Positions 1-8,644 are shown, counted from the stretch's first letter. The stretch: DNA of 64,000 bases from Suilimivivens sp964402925 (GCA_964402925.1 CAYOED010000006.1:1-64000), one strand, 5' to 3'. A program made the numbers and translations. The notes: generated from the letters alone by a model not told the origin.

Positions 1-227
1 ACAACAGAAAAAGCGAATGTGGATAACTTTGCAGACTGGTAAAAATCACCATGCGTTTTTTGGGGGGTAAAAAAGGTTCAGTCAGCCCATAATTGAGGAA
101 ATATGCCTGTTTCAAGTCCGGATTTGGAAAAGAAAAACAGGCCGTAATAAGAAAGCGGATGGATATCCACATTTTTTCAAAAACAGCCTGTTTGGTGTTG
201 ATAAGTATTTTTTAAAATTCAGCGTTT
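1..227. other. intergenic edge region with DnaA-box-like sites
   Basis: No gene is visible here. There is one perfect DnaA-box consensus (TGTGGATAA, 18-26) and two near matches: ATATCCACA at 163-171 and TGTTGATAA at 196-204. Short inverted repeats GCCTGTTT/AAACAGGC (105-112 / 135-142) and the palindrome AAACAGCCTGTTT (181-193) are also present. Three box-like sites in 200 AT-rich bases could mark an origin-related or DnaA-controlled region, but dnaA itself is not in the window, so this is only a suggestion. Confidence 0.25.
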
Positions 228-812
228 TTAACAATCAACTATTATAACTTCCCCCCCGTGAAAAGTAACCTGCGAAGAAATCCCCTCCCCCATATTAGGA
301 TGCGTCGCACAATACGCCGCATCTATTACAAGAACAAGCAGAAAGACCAGGCACAGCGCCGCCCTCCACTTTTTCGGTATCCTGCGGTACATTTTTTCAT
401 AGAAGGGCAAAAACAGGCACACCAGCGCAGTTCCTCCAAGTCCAAAGGTCACTGCCCCGAGCAGGCAGATTCTTCCGCTGATATTTAAAAAGTGCTCGCT
501 GTAATCCCACCATCTCACTCCGAAACGTCTTTCCAGAAAAAAGCTGGTCAGGTATTCCAGAACCGAGCAGAGTAATGTAGATAAGAAGAACACCCTCATC
601 GGCTTTTTCCTAAATGCGCGGAATAAAAAGCAAAGCAAAAGCCCCCCGACACCATAAATGGGCAGATAGGGACCTCTGTATACACCTCTGTTTATAAAAG
701 CATGTTCCGTAAAAATGTACAAAATAACTTCCCAGAGCCATCCGGCAAAGGCAAGAATAAAAAACAGCAACACATAATAATCAAATTCATGGGGCATTTT
801 TTTCTTTTCCAT
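228..812 (-). CDS. putative ABC-transporter type IV family membrane protein (PF06541-like)
   Basis: A 194-residue integral membrane protein. The N-terminal pattern (FAGWLWEVILY, then NRGVYRGPYLPIYG near residues 40-53) is the signature of the PF06541 family, named 'putative ABC-transporter type IV' although its activity is unproven. About five hydrophobic segments are visible, the last near residues 148-168, followed by a short hydrophilic tail. It lies 62 bases downstream of the MATE gene on the same strand and could be co-transcribed with it. The ribosome binding site before the chosen ATG is weak. The family is recognised; the function is not. Confidence 0.75.
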   Translation of the reverse strand: MEKKKMPHEFDYYVLLFFILAFAGWLWEVILYIFTEHAFINRGVYRGPYLPIYGVGGLLLCFLFRAFRKKPMRVFFLSTLLCSVLEYLTSFFLERRFGVRWWDYSEHFLNISGRICLLGAVTFGLGGTALVCLFLPFYEKMYRRIPKKWRAALCLVFLLVLVIDAAYCATHPNMGEGISSQVTFHGGEVIIVDC

Positions 813-874
813 ATCACTTAGAATGCCCTGACTGTCTCATTTTCTATACCTGTTTTCGTAAAAAATGCAGACAC

Positions 875-2197
875 CTAACTGCGAATCAGGCTCTTTTCCT
901 TCCACCTGCCGCTTAGCCAGCGCAGGAACATGCATACTGCCCTGACACATTCGTCCATTGCCAGACCAATATAAGCGCCTACCACCATCATTCCCAAATA
1001 CATTCCAAAAAACCATGTGCCTCCTACTGCACACAGATACATGAATACTGCTCCAATTATCGTTGTAAATATAGCGTCTCCGCTGGTTTTTAGAGCATGG
1101 CCAAAGACTAAATTTGTTGTCCTGCCAATTTCAAGGAAGATATCCACTGCCAGAAGTTTGCCAACCAATGTAATCATAACTGGATCATCTGTGAAAATCC
1201 GCATCAGCAAACCTGAACTGAGCGCAAATGAACTTTCCAAAACGATTGCCACTATGATTCCAATTACTGCCGCTTTCTTTGTTCCTTTATCACATTCTTC
1301 ATATTCTCCGGCGCCAATCCTCCACCCTGTCAGAATTGCATTTGCCTGGGCAAGGGCTGCGCCGGCGCAATAGGCAAAATTGGATATCTGCGTGGCATAA
1401 GAGCGCGCTGTCACGTTGATACCATCTGCATCCATCTGATTTAAAAAACGGATAATCAACATCATTGCAAAATTATATAATCCCGTTTCCATCGCAGAAG
1501 GTAAACCAATACTTACAATTTGTTTCAGAACTACTTTATTTGAAATACGCTCCGGATCCTTCCACGCATCCACCAGCCGGCGGGATGCCGCTACCACAAG
1601 CGCAAGATTTAATATCCTCGAAATCACTGTGGCAATTGCCACTCCCATTACTCCCATATGAAAACCAAATAAGAAAATAGAGTTTAAAATCAAATTTATA
1701 ACATTTCCTGCCATTGTCGCCGCCAATGGCTCTTTGGTATGCCCAAAAGCTCTGAGATAGCTGGAAAAAATCGGAATCAAGGCATTTAAAATACAGCATC
1801 CGCCGACAATCCTCAGATAGACGGCAGCATAGCCATGTAACTGCTTCGCCACTCCTACCAGCGCCAGCACCTTTCCTGCAAAGCAGAATAAAACGATAGA
1901 TAAAATCGCACCAATTACCGCATTAAACATCAGTCCCAGCTGTCTTGCCTGATATGCTACCCCTTTTCGGTCTGCACCTATGTATTGCGTCATGACGGCA
2001 ATCATTCCGGATGAAATAATGGAAAACATAATGATAAAGATTCCAATATATGTATTTGCCGTTCCCACTGCACCTACCGCCTGATCTCCAACCGAAGACA
2101 GCATCATGGTATCTACCATGCCTGCCAACATGTGAAATAAAACTTCCAGACAGATTGGAATGAAAAGTTGCCTTAGCGTTTTTCTTTCGCCCTCCAT
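875..2197 (-). CDS. MATE family multidrug/cation antiporter
   Basis: A 440-residue polytopic protein of the MATE family, with the expected 12 hydrophobic segments in two homologous halves (about residues 10-170 and 235-395). The N-terminus (VLFHMLAGMVDTMMLSSVGDQAVGAVGTA) carries the typical VDT-hxG-QAVAA-type motif. MATE proteins export cationic drugs or metabolites in exchange for Na+ or H+; the substrate cannot be read from sequence. The start is supported by GGAGG 10 bases upstream. It is divergent from the padR gene, so the shared 264-base spacer, which holds PadR-type repeats, might also influence it. Confidence 0.93.
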   Translation of the reverse strand: MEGERKTLRQLFIPICLEVLFHMLAGMVDTMMLSSVGDQAVGAVGTANTYIGIFIIMFSIISSGMIAVMTQYIGADRKGVAYQARQLGLMFNAVIGAILSIVLFCFAGKVLALVGVAKQLHGYAAVYLRIVGGCCILNALIPIFSSYLRAFGHTKEPLAATMAGNVINLILNSIFLFGFHMGVMGVAIATVISRILNLALVVAASRRLVDAWKDPERISNKVVLKQIVSIGLPSAMETGLYNFAMMLIIRFLNQMDADGINVTARSYATQISNFAYCAGAALAQANAILTGWRIGAGEYEECDKGTKKAAVIGIIVAIVLESSFALSSGLLMRIFTDDPVMITLVGKLLAVDIFLEIGRTTNLVFGHALKTSGDAIFTTIIGAVFMYLCAVGGTWFFGMYLGMMVVGAYIGLAMDECVRAVCMFLRWLSGRWKEKSLIRS

Positions 2198-2384
2198 GGA
2201 TCATATTCCTCCATAATTTTATCTATATTGGCATTATACTATTTTTTCTTTTCCAATTCTTATAAAATACGCTTATTTTGCTAACACAAAACTATTATTA
2301 AGATTGCCTTAAAATTACTCTCCCAACTCAACGGCTATTTTGCAGCACAATCACCCCAAATTTTTTAATCAATTGATAAATCTC

Positions 2385-2442
2385 TTGACAAGCATATATC
2401 GCAGTGCTATGCTTACTATATCGCAGTTCGATATATCGCAGT
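2385..2442 (+). promoter_or_regulatory. padR promoter with repeated operator-like motif
   Basis: TTGACA (2385-2390), a 17-base spacer and TATGCT (2408-2413) form a good sigma-A promoter. The 11-mer TATATCGCAGT occurs three times as direct repeats, at 2395-2405, 2417-2427 and 2432-2442. The inverted repeat TATATCG-N5-CGATATA lies at 2417-2435. The first repeat sits between -35 and -10 and the others just downstream, an arrangement expected for autorepression by PadR. Confidence 0.75.
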
Positions 2443-2461
2443 ACTGAGTAGGGGTAACGTA

Positions 2462-2776
2462 ATGGATAGACATATCAGAAAAGTATATGTACCAATGACT
2501 GAAACAAGTTTCTACATTTTACTGTGCCTGAGAGAAGAGGCACACGGATACAACATTGTTAAAAAAACAGAAAGTTTAACACATGGAGAAATAAAAATCA
2601 GTCCCGGAACATTATATGGAAGCTTGTCTAAAATGGAAAAGGACGGTCTTATTAAATTTATCAGAGAAGAAGAAAAACGTAAAATATATTGCATTACAGA
2701 ACTCGGAACACAGGTGCTCGACCTGGAAATGAAGCGAATTGAACGGTTATACAAAAGTATGCAGGAGGCAAAATAA
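2462..2776 (+). CDS. PadR family transcriptional regulator
   Basis: A 104-residue PadR-type winged-helix regulator. Residues 10-85 match the family: FYILLCLREEAHGYNI, then GTLYGSLSKMEKDGLI, which are the recognition helix and wing. These proteins usually repress their own operon and an efflux or membrane-stress gene until a ligand binds. The AGGAGG near its end (2763-2768) serves the next gene, which starts one base after this stop, so the two form an operon. The repeated TATATCGCAGT motifs upstream are the likely operator. Confidence 0.93.
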   Translation: MDRHIRKVYVPMTETSFYILLCLREEAHGYNIVKKTESLTHGEIKISPGTLYGSLSKMEKDGLIKFIREEEKRKIYCITELGTQVLDLEMKRIERLYKSMQEAK

Positions 2777-2777
2777 T

Positions 2778-3326
2778 ATGAGGGATACCAAAACGGAATT
2801 AAAATTATTCACAATTCCAGAGTGGAAGAAAGAAGAGATTTATCTTAGGGAACAGCATAAAAATGGTTGGGAATTTGTAAAAGTGGATTTTATTGGTTTG
2901 TATCATTTTAAAAAATGCGACCCTAAAGATGTTATCTATCAGCTAGACTATAACCCTGAAAGTGTCAAACAAAAAGAGGAATACGTTCAAATGTTCCGCG
3001 ATTGCGGCTGGGAATATCTGCAAAATTATGTGGGGTACAGTTATTTCCGCAAAGCAGCTTCTGATATGGACGGAGAAGAAGAAATATTCTGTGATGACAC
3101 CTCCAGACTGGATGTGATGAAACAAGTTTTTAAACAACGAATGCTGCCTCTTTTATGTATTTTCCTTTTGATTATTATTCCAGAGGTTCTCTTGCGGAGC
3201 CAAATTGATACGCCTGCAAACCACGTTCTTATGGTTATATTTGGTATAATGTTTGGTCTATATCTTGTATTGCTTATAAAATTTGCCATTCAATTCTGGA
3301 AATACTTTGATTCAATTCATAAATAA
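2778..3326 (+). CDS. DUF2812 domain-containing membrane protein
   Basis: A 182-residue protein starting at the ATG just after the padR stop, with AGGAGG ten bases upstream. Residues 1-110 match DUF2812: FTIPEWKKEEIYLREQHKNGW, then a repeat-like GWEYLQNYVGYSYFRK. Two hydrophobic segments follow, at about residues 125-145 and 155-178. DUF2812 genes are commonly paired with padR genes, as here, which suggests the pair forms a regulator/accessory unit at the membrane; the biochemical role is unknown. Confidence 0.85.
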   Translation: MRDTKTELKLFTIPEWKKEEIYLREQHKNGWEFVKVDFIGLYHFKKCDPKDVIYQLDYNPESVKQKEEYVQMFRDCGWEYLQNYVGYSYFRKAASDMDGEEEIFCDDTSRLDVMKQVFKQRMLPLLCIFLLIIIPEVLLRSQIDTPANHVLMVIFGIMFGLYLVLLIKFAIQFWKYFDSIHK

Positions 3327-3402
3327 ACGGCAAAAAGATTCATTATTTTAAGCAAGCAGCTTTTCGGAATTTGGGACCATCTGCAAAACTTTTATTTTTT
3401 AT

Positions 3403-3431
3403 TTGACAACTATCCATCAGTCGATTATAAT
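3403..3431 (+). promoter_or_regulatory. tyrS/T-box promoter
   Basis: TTGACA (3403-3408), a 17-base spacer and TATAAT (3426-3431) give a consensus sigma-A promoter. It lies about 325 bases upstream of the tyrS start, as expected for a gene with a T-box leader. Confidence 0.85.
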
Positions 3432-3437
3432 TACAAC

Positions 3438-3740
3438 TAATTTCATACAAGTGATTGAATTTAAAAGCAATGATAAGAAGAAGTAGCATAAAGTGAAACA
3501 TACAGAAAGCAGCCGGTTGATGAGAGGCGCATGAGAAGCTATATGTGAATACATCTTTGAGCTTCGCACCAAATAATCCAGTGATTTAGTAGGCTGCGAC
3601 GGTTCCTGCATCCGTTAACATGCTAGAGTATAAGCCCAGACGGGTCGTACTCGAAAAGGTAAGCAGCGTGAGCTGTTTATGAACATTAGGTGGTATCACG
3701 AGATTTGACTCTCGTCCTATTGAAGGACGGGAGTTTTTTT
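3438..3740 (+). ncRNA. tyrosine T-box riboswitch leader
   Basis: A leader RNA that senses uncharged tRNA-Tyr and controls premature termination before tyrS. The conserved T-box (TTAGGTGGTATCACG) is at 3687-3700, directly before a strong terminator (3708-3740). In the Stem I region the loop reads GAA-TAC-ATC, placing a UAC tyrosine specifier at 3550-3552 with the usual purine after it. An AGTA-like box lies near 3479-3486. The identity of the downstream gene agrees with the specifier. Exact stem boundaries were not computed. Confidence 0.9.
3708..3740 (+). terminator. T-box controlled intrinsic terminator
   Basis: ACTCTCGTCCT pairs with AGGACGGGAGT around a 5-base loop and is followed by TTTTTTT. 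In the T-box mechanism this hairpin forms when tRNA-Tyr is charged; the T-box sequence just upstream forms the competing antiterminator. Confidence 0.9.
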
Positions 3741-3756
3741 TAGGAGGAAAAATGAA

Positions 3757-4989
3757 ATGACAGCTAATGAAACTATTTTAAGCCGGGAAGTCAACCGTCA
3801 GATGCACATTATCTTAAAGGGCGCCGCACAGCTTATCGGAGAAGAAGATTTAAGAGCAAAAATAGAACGCTCGATCCGAACAGATAAGCCCCTCATCGTC
3901 AAGCTGGGGCTCGATCCCAGCGCTCCGGACATTCACTTAGGTCACGCAGTAGTTCTTCGCAAATTGAAGCAACTACAGGATTTAGGACACCATATCGTAA
4001 TCATCATCGGCGACTTTACCGGACGCATCGGTGACCCAACCGGAAAATCAAAGGGACGCAAAGCTCTTTCCGGCAGCGAAATTCTGATCAATGCACAGAC
4101 CTACCAGGAACAGGTTTTCCGCGTGCTCGACAAGGATAAAACAGAAGTCCGCTATAACGGAGAATGGCTGGAACTTTTAAATATGGAGGAAATACTAAAA
4201 CTTGCCGCCAGTACTACCGTTGCCAGAATGCTGGAGCGGGATGATTTCCAGAACCGCTACTCCCACAATATCCCTATCGGTCTGCATGAATTCTTTTACC
4301 CTCTCATGCAGGCTTACGATTCCGTTGCCATAAAAGCAGATATTGAACTTGGCGGCACCGACCAGACCTTCAACATCCTAATGGGACGCTCCCTTCAGAA
4401 ATCCTTAAATCAAGAACCCCAGGCAGCACTCTTCATGCCCATATTAGAAGGACTTGACGGCATGGAGAAAATGAGCAAAAGCCTTGGAAATTACATTGGC
4501 GTACAGGAAGAGGCAAATGTCATGTTCAAAAAAATCATGGAAGTCCCTGACTCTCTCATCATCAGATACTTTGAACTGGCAACCGACATTTTGCCGGATG
4601 AACTGGATAAAATAAAAGCCTCCCTTGATAACGGCTGCAATCCCAAAGACTGCAAACTGCTTCTGGCACGCACCATCACCGCCTTATACCACACCCCTGA
4701 CGAAACCGCTGCCGCCGAAGAATTTTTTCACCAGGCATTTACCAATAAGGGAATACCAGAAGAAGTTCCCACACTTCCCATCCTCTCCAGAAAAGACAGT
4801 CTGCTGCAAGCAGTTCCGTTTCTTGTGCAAAACGGCTTTACGGCAAGCAGCAATGAATTCCGCCGCCTGCTCACCCAGGGCGGCATCTCCTTAAACGGAG
4901 AGAAAATTACCTCTCTGGATACCTCTATCGTCAGTGGTGATGTGCTGAAAATTGGGAAAAAGAAGTTTGTCAAGTTCGTCTCTGCATAA
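3757..4989 (+). CDS. tyrS: tyrosyl-tRNA synthetase
   Basis: Charges tRNA-Tyr with tyrosine in the cytoplasm. This is a 410-residue class Ic synthetase. The HIGH-type motif appears as HLGH at residues 60-63 and the KMSKS loop at 238-242. A C-terminal S4-like RNA-binding domain (about 345-408, with FRRLLTQGGISLNGEKI) is present. Length and motifs suit the TyrZ-like bacterial branch. AGGAGG lies 9 bases before the chosen ATG; another ATG five bases earlier is out of frame. It is controlled by the upstream T-box. Confidence 0.97.
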   Translation: MTANETILSREVNRQMHIILKGAAQLIGEEDLRAKIERSIRTDKPLIVKLGLDPSAPDIHLGHAVVLRKLKQLQDLGHHIVIIIGDFTGRIGDPTGKSKGRKALSGSEILINAQTYQEQVFRVLDKDKTEVRYNGEWLELLNMEEILKLAASTTVARMLERDDFQNRYSHNIPIGLHEFFYPLMQAYDSVAIKADIELGGTDQTFNILMGRSLQKSLNQEPQAALFMPILEGLDGMEKMSKSLGNYIGVQEEANVMFKKIMEVPDSLIIRYFELATDILPDELDKIKASLDNGCNPKDCKLLLARTITALYHTPDETAAAEEFFHQAFTNKGIPEEVPTLPILSRKDSLLQAVPFLVQNGFTASSNEFRRLLTQGGISLNGEKITSLDTSIVSGDVLKIGKKKFVKFVSA

Positions 4990-5037
4990 AGTATCATCCT
5001 TTATCTTTAAAAATTTATTAGTTTTACAGCTATTGAG

Positions 5038-5088
5038 TTGATTTCGCATTGCAAATTGCATATACTGTAAGTGCAATGAAATGCGAAA
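5038..5088 (+). promoter_or_regulatory. toxin-antitoxin promoter/operator
   Basis: TTGATT (5038-5043), 17 bases and TATACT (5061-5066) form a promoter. It is bracketed by the 9-base inverted repeat TTTCGCATT (5042-5050) / AATGCGAAA (5080-5088). An antitoxin dimer bound to the arms would cover both promoter boxes, the usual autoregulation of type II modules. Confidence 0.7.
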
Positions 5089-5100
5089 GGAGTTGACACT

Positions 5101-5376
5101 ATGGCAAATACCACCAATTTCAGCGTCCGCATGGACAGCGATATAAAAAAACAGTGCGAAACACTTTACGGAGAATTGGGAATGAATCTTACTACCGCAA
5201 TCAATGTGTTTCTGCGCCAGTCCCTCCGTGTCGGCGGCTTTCCCTTTGAAGTCAAACTGGAACAGCCCAACAAAGAAACAATTGCCGCCATGTTGGAAGC
5301 AGAGCGTATCGCACATGATCCTAACGTAAAGCGCTACTCTGATGTAGAAGAAGCGCTACGGGAGTTAAAACAATGA
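5101..5376 (+). CDS. RelB/DinJ family antitoxin
   Basis: A 91-residue antitoxin. The N-terminal half (FSVRMDSDIKKQCETLYGELGMNLTTAINVFL) is the ribbon-helix-helix of the RelB/DinJ family, which dimerises and binds DNA. The C-terminal half should wrap and neutralise the toxin. It overlaps the toxin gene by 4 bases (ATGA), which couples their translation. GAAAGGAG upstream is the ribosome binding site and overlaps the right operator arm. Confidence 0.93.
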   Translation: MANTTNFSVRMDSDIKKQCETLYGELGMNLTTAINVFLRQSLRVGGFPFEVKLEQPNKETIAAMLEAERIAHDPNVKRYSDVEEALRELKQ

Positions 5377-5654
5377 ATCGCGATATTATTTGGACAACAC
5401 AGTTTAAAAAGGACTATAAGCTGGCACTAAAACGTCATCTGAATATTGAACTGCTGGACGATATAATCCGGGCACTGTCGCGTGGAGAAACGCTGCCAGA
5501 AAAGTACAAAGATCATCCATTATCCGGCGATTGGATCGGACACAGGGAATGTCATATTCAGCCGGATTGGCTGCTGATCTACCGCGTTGAAAATGATATA
5601 TTAGTTCTGACCTTAGCCCGCACTGGAACACACAGTGACTTATTCAGCAAATGA
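5373..5654 (+). CDS. YafQ-type mRNA interferase toxin
   Basis: A 93-residue RelE/ParE-superfamily toxin of the YafQ branch, which cleaves mRNA on the ribosome. The residues that form the YafQ active site are visible: KDHPLSGDWIGHRECH in the middle, then DWLLIYR, and TGTHSDLF at the C-terminus, so several conserved His/Asp and the terminal Phe are present. No truncation is seen and the toxin is probably functional. It is paired with the DinJ-like antitoxin by an ATGA overlap. Confidence 0.93.
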   Translation: MNRDIIWTTQFKKDYKLALKRHLNIELLDDIIRALSRGETLPEKYKDHPLSGDWIGHRECHIQPDWLLIYRVENDILVLTLARTGTHSDLFSK

Positions 5655-5728
5655 GATGCACTAATATGACGGTATTCTTATAGCAGCATCACATGTTTTG
5701 CGAATGATACGCAAAGGAGGAAAATAAA

Positions 5729-6910
5729 GTGTTTCAGTTATTACTAGCAATTATCTATCTTGCATTTATCAGTCTGGGTCTGCCCGACTCCCTTTTAGGT
5801 TCGGCATGGCCCGTCATGTATCAGGAATTAAATGTTTCCGTTTCTTATGCCGGAGGCATTTCAATGATTATCGCTCTGGGAACAATCATCTCCAGTTTGC
5901 TGAGCGACCGCCTGACAAGAAAATTTGGGACAGGTCTGGTTACTGCCGTCAGTGTACTCATGACAGCCGCTGCTCTTTTCGGCTTTTCCTTAAGTCACTC
6001 CTTCCTATTGCTATGTATATGGGCGATTCCTTACGGTCTGGGTGCAGGAAGTGTGGATGCTTCCCTAAATAACTATGTAGCGCTCCACTATGCAAGCAGG
6101 CATATGAGCTGGTTGCACTGCATGTGGGGAATCGGCGCTTCCCTTGGACCATATATTATGGGATTTGCTCTGACAAATGGGCAGGGATGGAATATGGGCT
6201 ATCGCTATATTGCCATTTTGCAAATTGTCCTGACCTGCGTTCTGCTGCTCAGCCTTCCGCTGTGGCAGAAGCGCACGCTTAAGGCTTCTGATACAGATTA
6301 TGCCTCAGATACCGACAAACCGCTTTCCCTAGGCGCCATCCTGAAAATTCCCGGTGCAAAGGAAGTAATGATCACTTTCTTCTGCTACTGTGCTCTGGAG
6401 CAGACTGCCGGCTTATGGATCAGCAGTTATCTTGTCCTTCATAAAAATCTGCCTACCGAGACAGCTGCCTCCTTTGCCGGATGGTTCTTTATTGGAATCA
6501 CGATTGGCAGGGCTTTAAGCGGCTTTCTCACTATGAAGCTGAATGATACACAAATGGTTCGTTTAGGACAAAGTATTATTTTGGCAGGCTGCCTTGTTTT
6601 GCTGCTGCCTTTGGGCAGTGAGATTTCTTTTGTCGGTCTGGTTTTGATCGGTCTGGGATGTGCACCCATCTATCCCTGCATCATCCACTCCACACCGGCA
6701 CATTTCGGCGCAGATAAATCCCAGGCCATCATCGGAGTACAAATGGCCTTTGCCTATATCGGCACCTGCCTGATGCCTCCGCTGTTCGGTCTTATTGCAA
6801 ACCATATCAGCATTACATTATTTCCGATATACCTATTATTAATCTTGATTTTAATGTTCATTATGCACGAAGCGTTACTGAAAAAATGCACAAATAGGGG
6901 GATTTTATGA
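5729..6910 (+). CDS. MFS transporter
   Basis: A 393-residue, 12-segment major facilitator protein. The N-terminus (LAFISLGLPDSLLGSAWP) and the loop after helix 2 (LSDRLTRKFGTG) fit the family. An FHS/fucose-permease-like shape with GxGAGSVDASLNNYVALHY in helix 5 suggests a sugar or related small-molecule substrate, but this is only a guess. The start is GTG with AAGGAGG 8 bases upstream. The last 4 bases overlap the PHP phosphoesterase, so the two are translationally coupled. Confidence 0.9.
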   Translation: MFQLLLAIIYLAFISLGLPDSLLGSAWPVMYQELNVSVSYAGGISMIIALGTIISSLLSDRLTRKFGTGLVTAVSVLMTAAALFGFSLSHSFLLLCIWAIPYGLGAGSVDASLNNYVALHYASRHMSWLHCMWGIGASLGPYIMGFALTNGQGWNMGYRYIAILQIVLTCVLLLSLPLWQKRTLKASDTDYASDTDKPLSLGAILKIPGAKEVMITFFCYCALEQTAGLWISSYLVLHKNLPTETAASFAGWFFIGITIGRALSGFLTMKLNDTQMVRLGQSIILAGCLVLLLPLGSEISFVGLVLIGLGCAPIYPCIIHSTPAHFGADKSQAIIGVQMAFAYIGTCLMPPLFGLIANHISITLFPIYLLLILILMFIMHEALLKKCTNRGIL

Positions 6911-7818
6911 TCGACTTACATATGCACAGTTTCTATAGCGAAGATGGAGAGTTTTCACCTGCCGTTCTGGTAGAAAAATGCGCCGCACTGAATATGAAAA
7001 GAATGTCCATTACCGACCACAATTGTGTGCGGGCTAATTTCGAAGCTGAAAATCTGGCAAACAAAAAGGGAATTGCATACATTCCAGGCATTGAGATTGA
7101 CTGCGTTCATGAAAACAATGGCTTTCATATATTAGGATATGGAATCGATTATCGCAGTGCGGATTTTGAAATGATTGAAAAAAATATCCGCTCCCAAAGC
7201 TTTGAAGCATCTCTCAAGATGCTTGAAAAGACACAGGCGCTCGGTTTTCATGTGACCGAAAATGATATGTGGAATCTATCTAAAAATTCCTATTGGTCTG
7301 AAACCTGGACCGGAGAAATGTTTGCAGAAACACTGCTTACCAATTCTGCATATAAAGACCATCCCCTGCTTGCACCCTACCGCAGCGACGGAGCAAGAGG
7401 AGATAATCCTTATGTGAATTTTTACTGGGACTTTTATGCGCCGGGCAAGCCCTGCCACGCCGCAATGCACTATCCCCAAATGCAGGAAATCATTGACTTA
7501 ATCCACAATAATCATGGTTTTGCTGTACTTGCCCATCCGGGTGTCAATTTAAAGGGCAAAGGGCATCTTCTCCCGGAAATCATACGCCTTGGAATTGACG
7601 GAATTGAGGCGTTCTCCAGCTATCATCTGCCTGATCAGGCTGCCGGATTTTGCACTGCGGCAGAGCAATATCAGCTCTTCATCACTTGCGGCAGCGATTT
7701 TCATGGAAAGACCAAACCAGCCATTGAGATTGGAAATCACGGCTGCACCATTTCCGATGAAAGTCTGCTACGCATTATTTATAGCGAAAAGTCCATACAA
7801 GAACAGGTACCAGAATAA
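6907..7818 (+). CDS. PHP domain metal-dependent phosphoesterase
   Basis: A 303-residue PHP-fold protein. The metal-binding motifs are in order: DLHMHS (residues 3-8), ITDHN (about 36-40), GIEIDC (about 62-67), HPGV (about 210) and a C-terminal GSDFHG. Relatives hydrolyse phosphate esters such as nucleoside 3',5'-bisphosphates or histidinol phosphate; the substrate here is unknown. It is translationally coupled to the MFS gene, suggesting uptake followed by processing of a compound. The last 44 bases overlap the 3' end of the convergent merR gene. Confidence 0.9.
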   Translation: MIDLHMHSFYSEDGEFSPAVLVEKCAALNMKRMSITDHNCVRANFEAENLANKKGIAYIPGIEIDCVHENNGFHILGYGIDYRSADFEMIEKNIRSQSFEASLKMLEKTQALGFHVTENDMWNLSKNSYWSETWTGEMFAETLLTNSAYKDHPLLAPYRSDGARGDNPYVNFYWDFYAPGKPCHAAMHYPQMQEIIDLIHNNHGFAVLAHPGVNLKGKGHLLPEIIRLGIDGIEAFSSYHLPDQAAGFCTAAEQYQLFITCGSDFHGKTKPAIEIGNHGCTISDESLLRIIYSEKSIQEQVPE

Positions 7819-8614
7819 CCGCCGTGAGAAGGCACATCCACAGGCTCTGACCTGTCGGAACTCTGGTAAGTACAATAAACAGAACCAGCATGATGGCAAG
7901 CATACTGCCGGAAATAAACCTGTAAATTTTTCTCTTTCCCTGTGAAATGCTGCCATCTTCCACCATCTCGGGATGCGTCATAGTGCAATGTATAACCGCA
8001 CCAAAACGCCCTATGACGCGCTCCGCCGTGTACTCTGTGCCGTCGATTTCAAAGACAGGATACATCCCTTCCTTTGTGATTACCAGATTCACCTCATTCT
8101 CATCTGCATATGCCAGAAGTGCGTCTGTAAATTCTCGGGGATTCATGACCATGGTATCCGGTCTGAATGTAAAGGTCCGCATTGCTTCCTCTTTCTTCAC
8201 CTGTTTATAATCATTTAAAATTGTCATGAAAATTCCTCCCTTCTTCTTCTCCATCTCATCCATCTTAAGAAGCACCGCGTCTGCATCCAGCGTTTTAAAT
8301 TCTTCATGACGCAAATCCCTACAGATGCTGATACACGACTCCAGTTCACTCTTCCTTTCCAGCAGACTGTCAAGATGCATTTGAATCGCCTGATCAAAAG
8401 GAGTTTCTTCATCCATAATCTTCCGAATATCTTCTATCGGCATATCCAGCTTTCGCAACACCTTAATAATCTGAAGCATTTTCACATCTTCCTGTGTATA
8501 CTCCCGATAATTGTTCATTTCGTTTCTTGCCGGATGGACCAGTCCCTTTTTTTCATAGAAGCGAATATTCTGTTTGCTGATACCCGTCATGCTTTCCAGT
8601 TCATTGATATTCAC
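7775..8614 (-). CDS. MerR family regulator with C-terminal membrane segments
   Basis: A 279-residue protein. Residues 1-70 are a MerR winged helix (ELESMTGISKQNIRFYEKKGLV), followed by the dimerisation coiled coil. The middle section (about 130-220) is an unrecognised domain. The last 50 residues hold two hydrophobic segments and a basic end (TFRYK), implying membrane anchoring, which is unusual for MerR. The start is GTG with GGAGG 8 bases upstream; an ATG is not available at that spacing. The promoter has the long spacer typical of MerR control. Confidence 0.88.
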   Translation of the reverse strand: MNINELESMTGISKQNIRFYEKKGLVHPARNEMNNYREYTQEDVKMLQIIKVLRKLDMPIEDIRKIMDEETPFDQAIQMHLDSLLERKSELESCISICRDLRHEEFKTLDADAVLLKMDEMEKKKGGIFMTILNDYKQVKKEEAMRTFTFRPDTMVMNPREFTDALLAYADENEVNLVITKEGMYPVFEIDGTEYTAERVIGRFGAVIHCTMTHPEMVEDGSISQGKRKIYRFISGSMLAIMLVLFIVLTRVPTGQSLWMCLLTAVILVPVLVWTFRYK

Positions 8615-8644
8615 TGCAATATCCTCCTTGCTTCTTTTGAGTAG

